Shown: positions 36,483 to 46,160, counted from the stretch's first letter. The stretch is DNA of 64,000 nt from Nitrolancea sp040255925 (GCA_040255925.1 JBDZVX010000002.1:19709-83708); one strand, 5' to 3'. Translations and numbers: made by a program. Notes: a model not told the origin generated them from the letters alone.

Positions 36483-37037
36483 ATGCGCCCAACGAGCAAC
36501 TTTCGCATCCTCGCCTTGAGCCTGGGGCTCCTCATCGTTCTGTTGATCCCCGGTTCAGCGTTAGCCGCTGGGTTTCCTATGCCCGGCTGGTGGGGAGACG
36601 ATATGGACTTCGCGCACAGCTTCCCAGGCCAACCCGCTCCGGCAGATCTCGCCGGCCAGCTTGCGACCGATCTCAATAACGCTCGTGCCCAGCACGGGCT
36701 TCGGCCACTGGCCCGTTCCGCTGTGTTGGATCGGATCGCGGCAGCCAGATCCCAGGACATGGTGAATCTCCACTATTTCAGCCACACGACGCCGAGCGGG
36801 ACCACGGTGCTCAAATCGTTGCGAAGCCAGGGCGTCAGGTTCCGAAAGGCCGGCGAGGTGATCACCGAGAATGAATACCCGGGAGATCAGAGCGCCGCGA
36901 CAGCCGAGGAGAGCCTTCTTAACAGCGCCGAACACCGAGCCGTTATCCTCGATCCGAACTACTCCGCGTTCGGTGTTGGTGAGGCGACCAACGACGCCGG
37001 GATGCACATCTTCACCGCAGTGTATATTCAGAGGTAA
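36483..37037 (+). CDS. Secreted CAP-domain (SCP/PR-1-like) protein, short form
   Basis: 184 residues from the ATG at 36483 behind AAGGGAG. Signal peptide (about 1–28, LALSLGLLIVLLIPGSALAA), a short Gly/Trp/Phe spacer (PGWWGDDMDF), then a CAP domain closely similar to that of the gene at 34936: ARAQHGLRPL, HYFSHTTPSGT, LLNSAEHRAVILDPNYSAFGVGEAT. It lacks the Trp-rich and Pro/Ser repeats of its neighbour, so the pair is a tandem duplication with different spacers. Confidence 0.88.
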   Translation: MRPTSNFRILALSLGLLIVLLIPGSALAAGFPMPGWWGDDMDFAHSFPGQPAPADLAGQLATDLNNARAQHGLRPLARSAVLDRIAAARSQDMVNLHYFSHTTPSGTTVLKSLRSQGVRFRKAGEVITENEYPGDQSAATAEESLLNSAEHRAVILDPNYSAFGVGEATNDAGMHIFTAVYIQR

Positions 37038-37325
37038 GGCTTAAACATCTCGACCTTGGAATGATCCGGGATGACGCCGCGACGATGCCGGGGACCAGCA
37101 CCACCTGATCGACGCACCGGCCGTCGCATTCAACCCGTACTTCATACTTGACTCCCCCGCAACCGTTTAAGCTCCTATAGTAACGGGTATGCCCCGCTTA
37201 GGTGGGAAACCCATAGGTCATTGAGGGATGTGGAGTTAGCGGTTACTGGGGAAACTGGGTGTGATCAGCCTCCGCGTGCGAATCAGGCCAAAAAATCCGC
37301 GGGACACCTGGATGCTCGTATGGTC
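37038..37325. other. Non-coding stretch upstream of the cupin promoter
   Basis: No gene supported. CTATAGT near 37175 resembles a -10 box, but the TTGACT at 37148 is 22 bp away, so it is not called. Confidence 0.4.
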
Positions 37326-37354
37326 TTGACAGTCAGAGGCGCAAGCCATACGAT
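37326..37354 (+). promoter_or_regulatory. Promoter of the cupin–methyltransferase pair
   Basis: A perfect TTGACA (37326–37331), a 17-bp spacer and TACGAT (37349–37354). The transcript would start near 37361, about 140 bp before the cupin gene. Confidence 0.65.
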
Positions 37355-37499
37355 AATCCTGACTAAAACCGTCGGATTTCACTTGGGCCGTGATACGCGT
37401 TCAAGACCGTACCGATCCGACTCGGTATGGAGAACAGCTCGCTCGGATTTTGTGAAGAGAGATTACCCTTAAGAATCGTGGACAAGGAGGGGCAGAGCC

Positions 37500-37895
37500 T
37501 TGGATATCATCCACATCGGTTTTCAACCTGTCCGGAAAGCGCCGTTCCCGAACGGCCCTAGTGTTGAGATCCTGGCCGAACAACTCCCGATTGAAGGGAG
37601 AAAGATTGCCGCCGCACACGTGCATTTGCCACCCGGCAGTATGATGCCGCCTCACGCTCACGGCGAATCCGAAGCCATTGTCACGCCGCTGAATGGACAA
37701 GTGGTGCTCGCCAGTGACGACCAACACGAAGTCCTTGAGCCGGGAATGATCGCAATGATCGCGATTGGAGAAAAGGTCCGTGTGGAGAACGCCACGTCGG
37801 AGCCGGTGTCGTTGCTCGCGGTGTTCGCCCCGACCAGCTTCATCACCGCCCTAGCTTCCTGGCCGATTACGGACGCAGACAACTCTACGCCATGA
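37500..37895 (+). CDS. Cupin-domain protein
   Basis: 131 residues beginning at TTG 37500, seven bases after a strong AAGGAGGGG site, which decides this unusual start. The cupin core is visible: MMPPHAHGESEAIVTPLNGQVVL (metal-binding His and Glu) and LEPGMIAMIAIGEKVRVENAT. Likely a small beta-barrel metal-binding protein; the substrate is unknown. It lies 36 bp before a methyltransferase gene and shares its promoter. Confidence 0.8.
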   Translation: MDIIHIGFQPVRKAPFPNGPSVEILAEQLPIEGRKIAAAHVHLPPGSMMPPHAHGESEAIVTPLNGQVVLASDDQHEVLEPGMIAMIAIGEKVRVENATSEPVSLLAVFAPTSFITALASWPITDADNSTP

Positions 37896-37931
37896 CGACG
37901 ACGAGAACCACCACGGAAGGACGGACGTGCC

Positions 37932-38756
37932 GTGAATGAGCACACTTTCGAGGACGTGGTCCCGGGCCAGCAACTCGACCTTAGGAAGATGCCTGGACAT
38001 TGGCTGCTTGCTCGCATGGGTAAACGGGTTCTCCGGCCAGGTGGCCGGGAGCTAACGCGCCGGATGCTTGACACGGTGGCCGTCGGCCCCAACGACGCTG
38101 TTGTGGAGTTCGCCCCGGGACTCGGAGCCACCGCCCGAATGGTGCTTGAACGCAACCCAGCATCATACACTGCTATTGAGCGCGACGAAATTGCATCCGG
38201 GCGACTTGGCCGCACCCTTAGTGGACCAGGACGCGAGTTCCACAGCGGGACGGCGGAAGAGTCCGGCCTGCCGGACGAGTCCGCGACCGTCGTCTATGGC
38301 GAGGCCATTCTCACAATGCAACCCCAGAGTACGAAGTCCAGGATCGCTCGCGAAGCCTACCGGCTTCTTAAACCTGGGGGCCGCTACGCGATTCACGAGC
38401 TATGCCTGGCGCCGGAAGACCTGGACGAGAGCAAACGAGAAGAGATCTTGCACGAGCTCGTGGAGACCGTCCACGTCGGTGCCCGGCCGCTCCTCCGTTC
38501 GGAGTGGCGTGCGCTGTTGGAAGGCGCGGGCTTCACGGTCGGCCAGGAGTTCACAGCACCATTGCGCCTCCTTGAGCCTGGCCGGCTGATACGGGACGAG
38601 GGCCTCGGTGGCACCCTGCGATTCACGGCGAATGTCCTACGAGACCCAGTCGCACGCGCGCGAGTGACCGCCCTACGAGGCGTGTTTCGCAAATATCAGG
38701 CTCACCTTGCAGCCATCGCGTTGGTAGCGACCAAGCCGGTGCAAGACGTGGCATAA
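37932..38756 (+). CDS. Class I SAM-dependent methyltransferase
   Basis: 274 residues with a GTG start at 37932 after GGAAGGACGG. Motif I is VVEFAPGLGATARM, with the acidic loop AIERDE; a later segment, EAYRLLKPGGRYAIHELCL, is the post-motif typical of small-molecule methyltransferases. The substrate is not predictable. It is downstream of a cupin gene, probably one transcript. Confidence 0.85.
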   Translation: MNEHTFEDVVPGQQLDLRKMPGHWLLARMGKRVLRPGGRELTRRMLDTVAVGPNDAVVEFAPGLGATARMVLERNPASYTAIERDEIASGRLGRTLSGPGREFHSGTAEESGLPDESATVVYGEAILTMQPQSTKSRIAREAYRLLKPGGRYAIHELCLAPEDLDESKREEILHELVETVHVGARPLLRSEWRALLEGAGFTVGQEFTAPLRLLEPGRLIRDEGLGGTLRFTANVLRDPVARARVTALRGVFRKYQAHLAAIALVATKPVQDVA

Positions 38757-39100
38757 ACATGGCGCGAAGCGCCGCCCTAGCCCCCGGCTATTTAATCATC
38801 ATGGGCGGCATCGCTTGGACGAGCCTCGCTCACGTACATACCGGAGACTCCTGATGGTAAACAGCGCGTAGGCGACCCCTGCACGTCAATCAGGTGGCCC
38901 CCATCAAGTTATGCCCACCAACGGTGTGGTATCCTACCCGGCTTACGGTAGCTGAGCGCTACTCTGCTCCTGCCCTTCGTCTGAACGCTGACGGTAGCGA
39001 TTTGTTCCTACCAGACTTCAGCACAAAAACGTTAGGATAACGACGTCGGGCAAGCCCTTGTGAGCGATTCACGAGCAGGTGGGCAAAGGGAACCAGTCCG
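38757..39100. other. Intergenic region with an inverted repeat
   Basis: 344 bp, no gene. GCCGCCC (near 38774) and GGGCGGC (near 38805) can form a 7-bp stem that may end the methyltransferase transcript. No promoter for the next gene stands out. Confidence 0.4.
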
Positions 39101-40258
39101 TTGAAGATTCTGATGGTCTCCAAGGCACCGCTGAATGGGCTGTACCAGAAGACGCTGGAGGCCCTAGCCCGCCTTCCGGAGGTTGATCTACTGGCGGTGG
39201 TTCCACCCTACTGGAATGAGGAACGCGTAGGGGTCGTACGGCTGGAACGACGGTATACCGAAGGGTACCAGTTGGTGGCTGAACCGATGTTCCTCAACGG
39301 CCACCATCACCTGCACTTCTATCCCGGTCTCTGGGCACAGGCGCGGCGTTTCCGGCCGGATATCCTCCACATCGAGGAGGAACCCTACAACGTCGTCACG
39401 CTCCATACCTCGCTGATCGGCCGGATGGTCGGCGCCAAAGTGGTATTCGTCTCGTGGCAGAACCTCTTCCGGCGCTATCCGCCGCCCTTCAGCCTGTTTG
39501 AGCGGCTCAATTACCAGATCGCCGCCGCGGGGATCGCCGGGAGCCAGGATGCCGCCGATATCCTGCGCCGGAAAGGCTACCCCCGGCACCTAGAGGTGAT
39601 CCCGCAGCTCGGCGTCGATCCCGACGTTTTCCGCCCGAGGGAAACCGAGTCGTCGCGAGAACTCCCAATCATCGGCTACGCCGGGCGGCTGGTTCCGGAA
39701 AAGGGGACCGATCTGGTGATCGACGCGCTGGCCCACCTCACTCACCGCGCGCAGCTCCACATCATCGGCGACGGGACCGAACGGCTGGCGCTCGAACAGC
39801 GCGCGGCCAGCCTCGGCATTCGTGACCGCGTGCGCTTCCGTGGGACTGTCTCTCCGGGCGAGATGCCGAAAGCGCTCAGCGAACTCGATATCCTCGTGGT
39901 GCCATCGCGGACGCGCCGCAACTGGAAAGAACAATTCGGGCGCGTGATCATTGAAGCGATGTCCTGCCAGGTACCAATCGTGGGGTCCGATTCCGGGGAG
40001 ATTCCCCACGTCATCGGCGAGGGCGGGCTAATCTTTCCCGAGGGCAATGTGGTCCTGCTCGCCAGGCGGCTCGATGAACTTCTGGCCAGCGGCGAAAAGC
40101 GGCTGGAGATCGGCCGGCTGGCGCGCGAGCGGGTACTTGACCACTTCACACCGGACCGGATCGCCGAGCGCAACTACAGCCTCTACCAGATGCTTCTCCC
40201 AAATGGAAAACGCGCTCCCAAGAGGCGCGCAAGACCAGCCAAGGACGCCGGCAAATAG
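39101..40258 (+). CDS. Glycosyltransferase family 4 protein
   Basis: 385 residues beginning at a TTG (39101), directly giving MKILMVSKAPLNGLY, the expected first strand. GT-B features: GYAGRLVPEKGTDLVIDAL in the donor domain and FGRVIIEAMSCQVPIVGSDSGEIPHVIG with the EX7E-type Glu residues. A basic Lys/Arg tail follows. The acceptor is unknown. It is followed after 18 bp by a flavin reductase-like gene. Confidence 0.88.
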   Translation: MKILMVSKAPLNGLYQKTLEALARLPEVDLLAVVPPYWNEERVGVVRLERRYTEGYQLVAEPMFLNGHHHLHFYPGLWAQARRFRPDILHIEEEPYNVVTLHTSLIGRMVGAKVVFVSWQNLFRRYPPPFSLFERLNYQIAAAGIAGSQDAADILRRKGYPRHLEVIPQLGVDPDVFRPRETESSRELPIIGYAGRLVPEKGTDLVIDALAHLTHRAQLHIIGDGTERLALEQRAASLGIRDRVRFRGTVSPGEMPKALSELDILVVPSRTRRNWKEQFGRVIIEAMSCQVPIVGSDSGEIPHVIGEGGLIFPEGNVVLLARRLDELLASGEKRLEIGRLARERVLDHFTPDRIAERNYSLYQMLLPNGKRAPKRRARPAKDAGK

Positions 40259-40276
40259 CTTCGGAGAGAGACCAGG

Positions 40277-40843
40277 ATGGCCGCGAAACGCGCGCTCGAT
40301 CTCCCACAAGCCGCTCGCATCTTGGAGCCCGGTCCGCTGGCGCTCATCACCTCACTCCATCGCGGCCAGCATAACATCATGACCGCGAGCTGGATGATGC
40401 CACTCGGATTCGGTCCGCCGCGTCTCGGCGTGGCGATTCACCCCTCCCGCCTGACCCACGAACTGATCACGCGGAGTGAGACGTTCGGCTTAAGCATCCC
40501 GACGCTGGAACTGCTCAACGCCGTGCACCGCTGCGGCATGGAATCCGGGCGTGAGCTTGACAAGTTCCTGACGGCCAAGCTCACGCCGGTCGACGGGATG
40601 GAGATCGACGCCCCGCTGGTAGGCGAATGCGTGGCCCACATCGAATGCGGGCTGGTGCAACGGCTCCGCCTGGCGGACCACGATCTCTTCGTCGCCGAGG
40701 TCCTAGCCGTCTCGGCGGTGGAGGACCTGTTTACCGACCGCTGGCACCTCGAAGGCGATGGAGCGCTCATCCACCACATCGCGGGCAATCAGTACGCCGG
40801 GCTCGGCAAAGCCTACCGGGCAAGCCTCAGCGAGGAGGAGTAA
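40277..40843 (+). CDS. Flavin reductase-like, FMN-binding domain protein
   Basis: 188 residues. The split-barrel flavin-binding pattern is present: ALITSLHRGQHNIMTASWMMPLGFGPPRLGVAI, FGLSIPTLELL and HIECGLVQRLRLADHDLFVAEVL. Proteins of this type bind FMN and reduce flavin or another acceptor with NAD(P)H; partners are unknown. Convergent with the small membrane protein at 40846. Confidence 0.82.
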   Translation: MAAKRALDLPQAARILEPGPLALITSLHRGQHNIMTASWMMPLGFGPPRLGVAIHPSRLTHELITRSETFGLSIPTLELLNAVHRCGMESGRELDKFLTAKLTPVDGMEIDAPLVGECVAHIECGLVQRLRLADHDLFVAEVLAVSAVEDLFTDRWHLEGDGALIHHIAGNQYAGLGKAYRASLSEEE

Positions 40844-40845
40844 GA

Positions 40846-40998
40846 TCAGGCCCCCTCGCCCTCGCCCTGGACTTCCTCCCATTCCTGCTCGACCCAGGGG
40901 CAGCGCAGGAACTTCGGCAGCCAGGCCGGCTGGATGATGACGGCGATCACGAACCAGATCGCGAAGAGAATTCCACCTCCGAGCAGCGCTTTTCGCAT
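40846..40998 (-). CDS. Small single-pass membrane protein
   Basis: 50 residues from the ATG at 40998 with GAGGAGAGG before it. One hydrophobic helix (ALLGGGILFAIWFVIAVII), then a Trp/Glu-rich tail ending EEVQGEGEGA. No family recognised. The strong ribosome site and clear helix are the support for a real gene. Confidence 0.55.
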   Translation of the reverse strand: MRKALLGGGILFAIWFVIAVIIQPAWLPKFLRCPWVEQEWEEVQGEGEGA

Positions 40999-41111
40999 GA
41001 ACGACCTCTCCTCGCACGATATCCACGTACCATCCGGTACGTGCTCCCCAATACGCCAACGCATTTAATGATCGCGGCCCGCCCATGCACGATCCGTGCC
41101 GCCTAGCGGGA

Positions 41112-41906
41112 TTAGCCTTCGGGATTGACCGTCACAATGTTCGGCGACTCAACACCCGGCAGATGCATCGCCCGTCCAACGCGCCGGATCAAATCGAGCC
41201 AACCCTTTCGCGCGGCCTTGCTGAACGATGCCGTCTGATCGGTTTGGAACTCGACCAATAGATTCCGATCCAGCCCGAAGGACGCCTCCAGATCGCGGCG
41301 GAGCTGACGGCGGCGCTCGGTCGCCACGTTGAACGATGCGTCCAGCGCCTTGATCACCGGCTGGAGCGCGCGCGTCCCCTGCTCCACCAGTTCTCGCGGC
41401 GCCACCAGGACGTGCGTCGCGAGCGGAGACCCGCTCAGGATGAACCAGGCCCGGACCAGATCGTTCAAATACCCGGATTCGACCGGCGTCAGCGCGGCGG
41501 TACCCTCCCGAACGCTGGCCTCACCGTCCGAGGCTCGCCGATCCCAACCAATCACATCAATGCCAAAGAAATGAAAGATGGTCGCGCGGGCGAGCGCTTC
41601 GGCGGTACGGCTGACACCATTGAGGCTGACGCTGGCATGCTCGACCTCATCCGGCCGGTTCGCGGTCCAGAGCCGGATATCGCCGGTGTGATGCGAGACC
41701 AGCGCGACATCGGTCACCACGGCAAAACGATCGAGCAGCAACGCCGCATCGACGCTGCCGAGCAGCGCGCAAGTGTTTCGCGCGGCGACCATCTCGGCGG
41801 TTAGACTGGGCACCACCTCCAGACCCTTCGGCGTGACCCAGCCCTGCGCGACCGGGTAGCTGAACACCGCGGTGGTGAGGGAATCATCGATGAGGCAGGT
41901 TTCCAC
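41112..41906 (-). CDS. Uncharacterised protein, possibly MqnA/MqnD-like binding fold
   Basis: 264 residues. The first half alternates short strands and helices (PSLTAEMVAARNTCALLGSVDAALLLDRFAVV; DVALVSHHTGDIRLWTANRP) in a way that recalls the MqnA/MqnD and periplasmic-binding-like families, with no signal peptide. The C-terminal part is helical and ends LDLIRRVGRAMHLPGVESPN. The family assignment is weak, and a free-standing regulatory or binding role is equally possible. It lies 44 bp downstream of recG on the same strand. Confidence 0.4.
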   Translation of the reverse strand: METCLIDDSLTTAVFSYPVAQGWVTPKGLEVVPSLTAEMVAARNTCALLGSVDAALLLDRFAVVTDVALVSHHTGDIRLWTANRPDEVEHASVSLNGVSRTAEALARATIFHFFGIDVIGWDRRASDGEASVREGTAALTPVESGYLNDLVRAWFILSGSPLATHVLVAPRELVEQGTRALQPVIKALDASFNVATERRRQLRRDLEASFGLDRNLLVEFQTDQTASFSKAARKGWLDLIRRVGRAMHLPGVESPNIVTVNPEG

Positions 41907-41950
41907 AGGCGCCCTTTCTGCTCTACACGGCCGTCGCTCCGGGCCACGGC

Positions 41951-44389
41951 TCAGCTTCGATCGCCGACCCCTTTTCGCCAGAATCGCTCCACACGGTCTC
42001 GTAGCACCCGGTGCTCGGGCCGGTCCAGCAGCGGGTCCGCCGCCAGCAATCGGTGAGCCTCATCGCGGGCATGCTGTAACGTTTGGAGATCGGCGAGTCC
42101 GGCGAACTTCAGATCCGGGATTCCACTCTGCCGCGTCCCGAAAAATTCTCCAGGACCGCGGATCTCCAGGTCGATCTCGGCCAACCGGAAACCATCCATC
42201 GTCTCGACAAGCGCGTTCAGCCGCCGCTGTCCATCCTCGCTCACATCATCGGCCACCAGGATGCAATAGGAACGGGCATCGCCCCGGCCAACCCGACCCC
42301 GGAACTGGTGAAGCTGCGAGAGTCCGAAGCGGTCGGCGCCTTCAATCAGCATCACCGTGGCGTTCGGCACGTCGATCCCCACTTCAACCACTGAAGTCGA
42401 GACCAGGATATCGATCTCGTGGTCGCGAAAGCGGGACATCACCTCGTCCTTCTCGGCAGGACGCATCCGCCCGTGCAGGAGCCCAAGGCGGAGATCCGGG
42501 AAGACCTCCCGCGAGAGCCGCTCGAACTCGACCGTGGCCGCTTTGGCGTCGATCGCCTCCGACTCCTCGACCAATGGGTAAATGATGAACGCCTGCCGTC
42601 CCGCCTCAATCTGGCGCCGGAGGAACCGGTAGGCTTCGCGCCGCTGGTCGCTTTCGATCCACTGCGTCTCGATCGGTTGCCGCCCCGGCGGCAGCTCATC
42701 AATGATCGAGACATCGAGATCACCATGCATGACCAGCGCCAGGCTCCGGGGGATCGGTGTGGCGGTCATCACCAGCACATCCGGGTTATAGCCCTTATCG
42801 CGCAGCATCGCCCGCTGAATCACGCCGAACCGGTGCTGCTCGTCGATAATCGCCAGCCCCAGCCGGTCGAACTCGACCCGCTCTTCGAGAATGGCGTGCG
42901 TCCCGATCAAGAGATCGATCGTCCCTTCCCGCAGGCCCTCGTCGATCGCGGGCCGTTCCCGGCCCGCCGTACTCCCGGTCAGCAGCGCCAGGCGGGGCCG
43001 TTCCGGCTCGGGAAGCACGGTATAGAGCTTGACCAGATTGCGATAATGCTGCTCAGCCAGGATCTCGGTTGGAGCCAGCAAGGCCGCCTGGAAGCCTTCG
43101 GCGATCGCCACCAGGGCCACGGCCGCGCCGACGACCGTCTTGCCGGAGCCAACATCACCCTGGAGCAGCCGGCTCATCGGACGCTGGCTGACCATATCGC
43201 CCATGATTTCACCGAGCGCGCGGGATTGCGCGGTGGTGAGCCGGTAGGGGAGGCATTCCTCAAAGAGCGCCAGGAGCCGCTCGTTGCCGGTGAACGCGTG
43301 CCCTGCCTGGGTCTGCCACTCCACCTTGCGCCGCACCAGGCCGATCTGAAGGACCAGGAACTCATCGAAGGCGAGGCGCGCCCGTGCCTGTTGCTGCTCT
43401 GCCTCGGACCCCGGATAATGCATCCGCTCCAACGCGGCCCGGAGTGGCAGGAGCCCGTATCGCCGCCGCACCTCATCGGACAGTGGGTCCTCAACCAGCG
43501 GCGAGGCCGCGGTCAGCGCGGCACGGGTCAGGTTTCGGACCTGCTTTTGATAGAGGTTCCGGGTCAGCGGGTAGATCGGGACGACTCGCCCGGTATGCAA
43601 TAACTCATCATCGAGCGGCTCCCATTCCGGGTTGCGGAAGCAGAGTGAGCCCCGTTGCTGCTCGACCCGCCCGCTGATCGCGATCGACATTCCCGGCTGG
43701 AGCTGCCGCGCGATATAGGGGTTGAACCAGACCACACGGATATGGCCGGTGGAATCGGCGATCTCCGCGCTCACGATCGTCTTCCCGGTCCGGGTCCGCT
43801 CCTTTTCGACCGTGGAGACGGTGCCCTTGACCGTGCACTCCCGGTGGAAGAGCACGCTCGTGATCGACTGAACGCGCGTATAGTCCTTATAACGGCGGGG
43901 CAGCAGGTAGAGGAGATCTTCGACCGTCTGGACACCGAGCGCGGCTAACTGGCGTGCCCGGCCTTCGCCGACACCCGGCAACACCGTTACCGGTTCGTCA
44001 AGCGAACGAAGCGCGATTTTCCGTGCAACCGGCGCGGTTGAACGAGCCGGGCGAACCGGAGGCTGGCGTGGCGCGGTTTCCTTCGCTCCCGCTGGCGAGG
44101 ACGCGCCATTCGAATGTTCCAGGCCGTCGATAATCCGGCGAGCCTGAACAACTCGCTGCCGCCGCTCCTCCGGCGTGAGATCCGCGTAACCGGTGAACAG
44201 CCGGCTAAGTTTGTCGAACTTCCCGGGAAGCTCATGATCCGTTCCGCCGGGGACCTGGCCTGCCTGGGTCTCCATAAGTCGCTGGAGCCCACCAGCCACG
44301 GCGGTATCTTGGAAGCCTTTGCGATCCTCCAGCGCCAGAACCTTCAACAGGAGTTGGATCTGGTCGGCCCCGCTCCTCACCTTGCTCAT
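41951..44389 (-). CDS. recG: ATP-dependent DNA helicase RecG
   Basis: 812 residues from the ATG at 44389. An N-terminal extension of about 120 residues precedes the wedge domain (VTVLPGVGEGRARQLAALGV; DLLYLLPRRYKDYT). Helicase motifs follow: LLQGDVGSGKTVVGA, LLAPTEILAEQH, LAIIDEQHRFGV (DEQH), MTATPIPRSL, VSTSVVEVGIDVP and QFRGRVGRG. It regresses stalled replication forks. It lies downstream of fakA and the two fakB genes on the same strand; DAK2-family and recG genes are also neighbours in Bacillota. Confidence 0.96.
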   Translation of the reverse strand: MSKVRSGADQIQLLLKVLALEDRKGFQDTAVAGGLQRLMETQAGQVPGGTDHELPGKFDKLSRLFTGYADLTPEERRQRVVQARRIIDGLEHSNGASSPAGAKETAPRQPPVRPARSTAPVARKIALRSLDEPVTVLPGVGEGRARQLAALGVQTVEDLLYLLPRRYKDYTRVQSITSVLFHRECTVKGTVSTVEKERTRTGKTIVSAEIADSTGHIRVVWFNPYIARQLQPGMSIAISGRVEQQRGSLCFRNPEWEPLDDELLHTGRVVPIYPLTRNLYQKQVRNLTRAALTAASPLVEDPLSDEVRRRYGLLPLRAALERMHYPGSEAEQQQARARLAFDEFLVLQIGLVRRKVEWQTQAGHAFTGNERLLALFEECLPYRLTTAQSRALGEIMGDMVSQRPMSRLLQGDVGSGKTVVGAAVALVAIAEGFQAALLAPTEILAEQHYRNLVKLYTVLPEPERPRLALLTGSTAGRERPAIDEGLREGTIDLLIGTHAILEERVEFDRLGLAIIDEQHRFGVIQRAMLRDKGYNPDVLVMTATPIPRSLALVMHGDLDVSIIDELPPGRQPIETQWIESDQRREAYRFLRRQIEAGRQAFIIYPLVEESEAIDAKAATVEFERLSREVFPDLRLGLLHGRMRPAEKDEVMSRFRDHEIDILVSTSVVEVGIDVPNATVMLIEGADRFGLSQLHQFRGRVGRGDARSYCILVADDVSEDGQRRLNALVETMDGFRLAEIDLEIRGPGEFFGTRQSGIPDLKFAGLADLQTLQHARDEAHRLLAADPLLDRPEHRVLRDRVERFWRKGVGDRS

Positions 44390-44421
44390 GGGAGAAGTGT
44401 TGGTTGCCCAGCGGCACGGTG

Positions 44422-45291
44422 TCAAGCAGAGGAGCCGTTGCCGCTGACCAAACCGGCAATCCCAACCAGGCCGGGACCGCTATAGGCGCCGATAACCGTT
44501 CCGATCTGGGAGAAGACGATGTCGAGCCCCGGCTGCTCGGCCAGAATCTGTTCCGCCAGCACCGCCGCGTTCTGCTCGGCACCGAGATGCATCACCGCCA
44601 GCTTGTCGAACGGCATCTCCTGACGGGAAAGCGCCAGGATACGGTCGAGCGCCCGGCGAAAAGTCCGGACCCGTTCCACTGGCTCGACCGCTCCGCCACG
44701 CACCGCCACGATCGGCTTCATCTGGAGCGCCGACCCGAGCAAAGCAGCCGCCCGGCCTATGCGTCCCCCGCGCTGCAAGAATTCCAGCGTCTCCAGCGTC
44801 GCGTAGACCCGCTGATCCCGTTTGCGCCGCTCCAGGTAGGTCACGATCTCATCGATCGTCGCGCCACGAGCCGCGAGATCGGCCGCCTCGATCACGAGCC
44901 AGCCGAAGCCCATTGAGACCGTCCCCGAGTCGATCAACCGGATTCGCTCCTGGCTCACGGCGGCGGCAGCCGAGCGGGACGTGTTGAATGTCCCGGAAAG
45001 CTGGGATGCGATATGGATCGCGACGACGTCGTATCCTCGCGTGATCCGGTCCTGATAGATCTCCCAGAATGCCCCGATCGCCGGCTGCGATGACTTGGGA
45101 ATCTCACCACGACGCAGATGACTCACAAACTCATCGCGAGACAGGTCAACGCCATCACGGTGAGTCCGCCCGGCCACCTCCACCATCAGCGGGACCACGG
45201 TCACCGGCATACCTGCTAGACGGTCGGCCGGAATGTCGGCGGTGCTATCGGTCACAATGTGGACCGGCCTCGGTTCGGGACGCCCGCTCAT
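44422..45291 (-). CDS. fakB: DegV family fatty-acid-binding protein (second copy)
   Basis: 289 residues. DegV signatures: VHIVTDSTADIPADRLAGMPVTVVPL at the N-terminus, AIHIASQLSGTFNTSR, and RRGGRIGRAAALLGSALQMKPI. DegV/FakB proteins bind a fatty acid and present it to the kinase FakA. It overlaps the first copy by four bases (ATGA) and shares roughly the same plan along its length. Confidence 0.9.
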   Translation of the reverse strand: MSGRPEPRPVHIVTDSTADIPADRLAGMPVTVVPLMVEVAGRTHRDGVDLSRDEFVSHLRRGEIPKSSQPAIGAFWEIYQDRITRGYDVVAIHIASQLSGTFNTSRSAAAAVSQERIRLIDSGTVSMGFGWLVIEAADLAARGATIDEIVTYLERRKRDQRVYATLETLEFLQRGGRIGRAAALLGSALQMKPIVAVRGGAVEPVERVRTFRRALDRILALSRQEMPFDKLAVMHLGAEQNAAVLAEQILAEQPGLDIVFSQIGTVIGAYSGPGLVGIAGLVSGNGSSA

Positions 45292-46148
45292 GGCCGGTGC
45301 TCCAGCGCTTCGCCCTCATAGACCGCGATACCCACAGCTCCCGGTCCAAGGTGGGACGCCAGCACCGGCGAGAACTCGGAAACGATCATCCGGCTCTCGG
45401 AACAGACACCGTTGAGTGCGTTAGCGAGATTTTCCACCTCGCCGTGCTGACCGGTGGTCAGGATAGCGATCTGATCGATCCGGGGAAATTCACGCACGAG
45501 ATCGACCAGCCCGGCCAATGCTCGCGGCCGGGTACGAGTTCGCGCAAAAGGCACCACAATCCCCTCTTCCATTCGCAGGATCGGCTTGAGCTGCAGGAGC
45601 GAGCCAATGATCTCCGCCGCGCGGCCGATCCGTCCGCCCCGGCGCAAGTATTCGAGCGTATCCACGTAGAACATGACATGGGTCGCCTCGATGGCCCGCC
45701 GGGTAGCGTGCTCGATCACATCCAGAGGATAATCCTCCAACGCCAGTCGGGCCGCCTGCAAGACTGGGAAACCCAGCCCCATCGAAGCCAGCCGGGAGTC
45801 GAGGATCACGATCGGCACCGGATCCCCCAGCGCCTCACGAGCCAGACGGGCGCTTTGCACCGTACCACTCAACCGGCTGGAGAGGTGAATCGAGATGATC
45901 GCGTCGTGATTAGCCGCAAGCTCGCGGTAGAGCTGCTGAAAACGCCCGACCGGTGGTTGCGACGTGGTTGGGAATTCGCCGGACTCCACGAGCCGCCGCA
46001 TGAACTCTCCCGGCGTGATCGTCACCCGATCCTCATAGACGGTGTCACCCATCCGCACATTGAGCGGGACGACATGGATGTCATGCCACTTGATCAGATC
46101 CGGTGGAATGTCCGCGGTGCTGTCCGTCACCACCGCCACCCGCGACAT
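45288..46148 (-). CDS. fakB: DegV family fatty-acid-binding protein (first copy)
   Basis: 286 residues with the same DegV plan: VAVVTDSTADIPPDLI, SIHLSSRLSGTVQSAR, and RRGGRIGRAAEIIGSLLQLKPIL. It starts 12 bp after fakA and overlaps the second copy. Two carriers in tandem suggest different acyl-chain preference, as known for FakB1/FakB2, though the preference cannot be read from sequence here. Confidence 0.9.
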   Translation of the reverse strand: MSRVAVVTDSTADIPPDLIKWHDIHVVPLNVRMGDTVYEDRVTITPGEFMRRLVESGEFPTTSQPPVGRFQQLYRELAANHDAIISIHLSSRLSGTVQSARLAREALGDPVPIVILDSRLASMGLGFPVLQAARLALEDYPLDVIEHATRRAIEATHVMFYVDTLEYLRRGGRIGRAAEIIGSLLQLKPILRMEEGIVVPFARTRTRPRALAGLVDLVREFPRIDQIAILTTGQHGEVENLANALNGVCSESRMIVSEFSPVLASHLGPGAVGIAVYEGEALEHRP

Positions 46149-46160
46149 GCTCTCCCCGCC

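Noticed and set aside
37148..37181. TTGACT and TATAGT as a promoter
   Set aside because: The spacer is 22 bp, too long for a normal sigma-70 type promoter.
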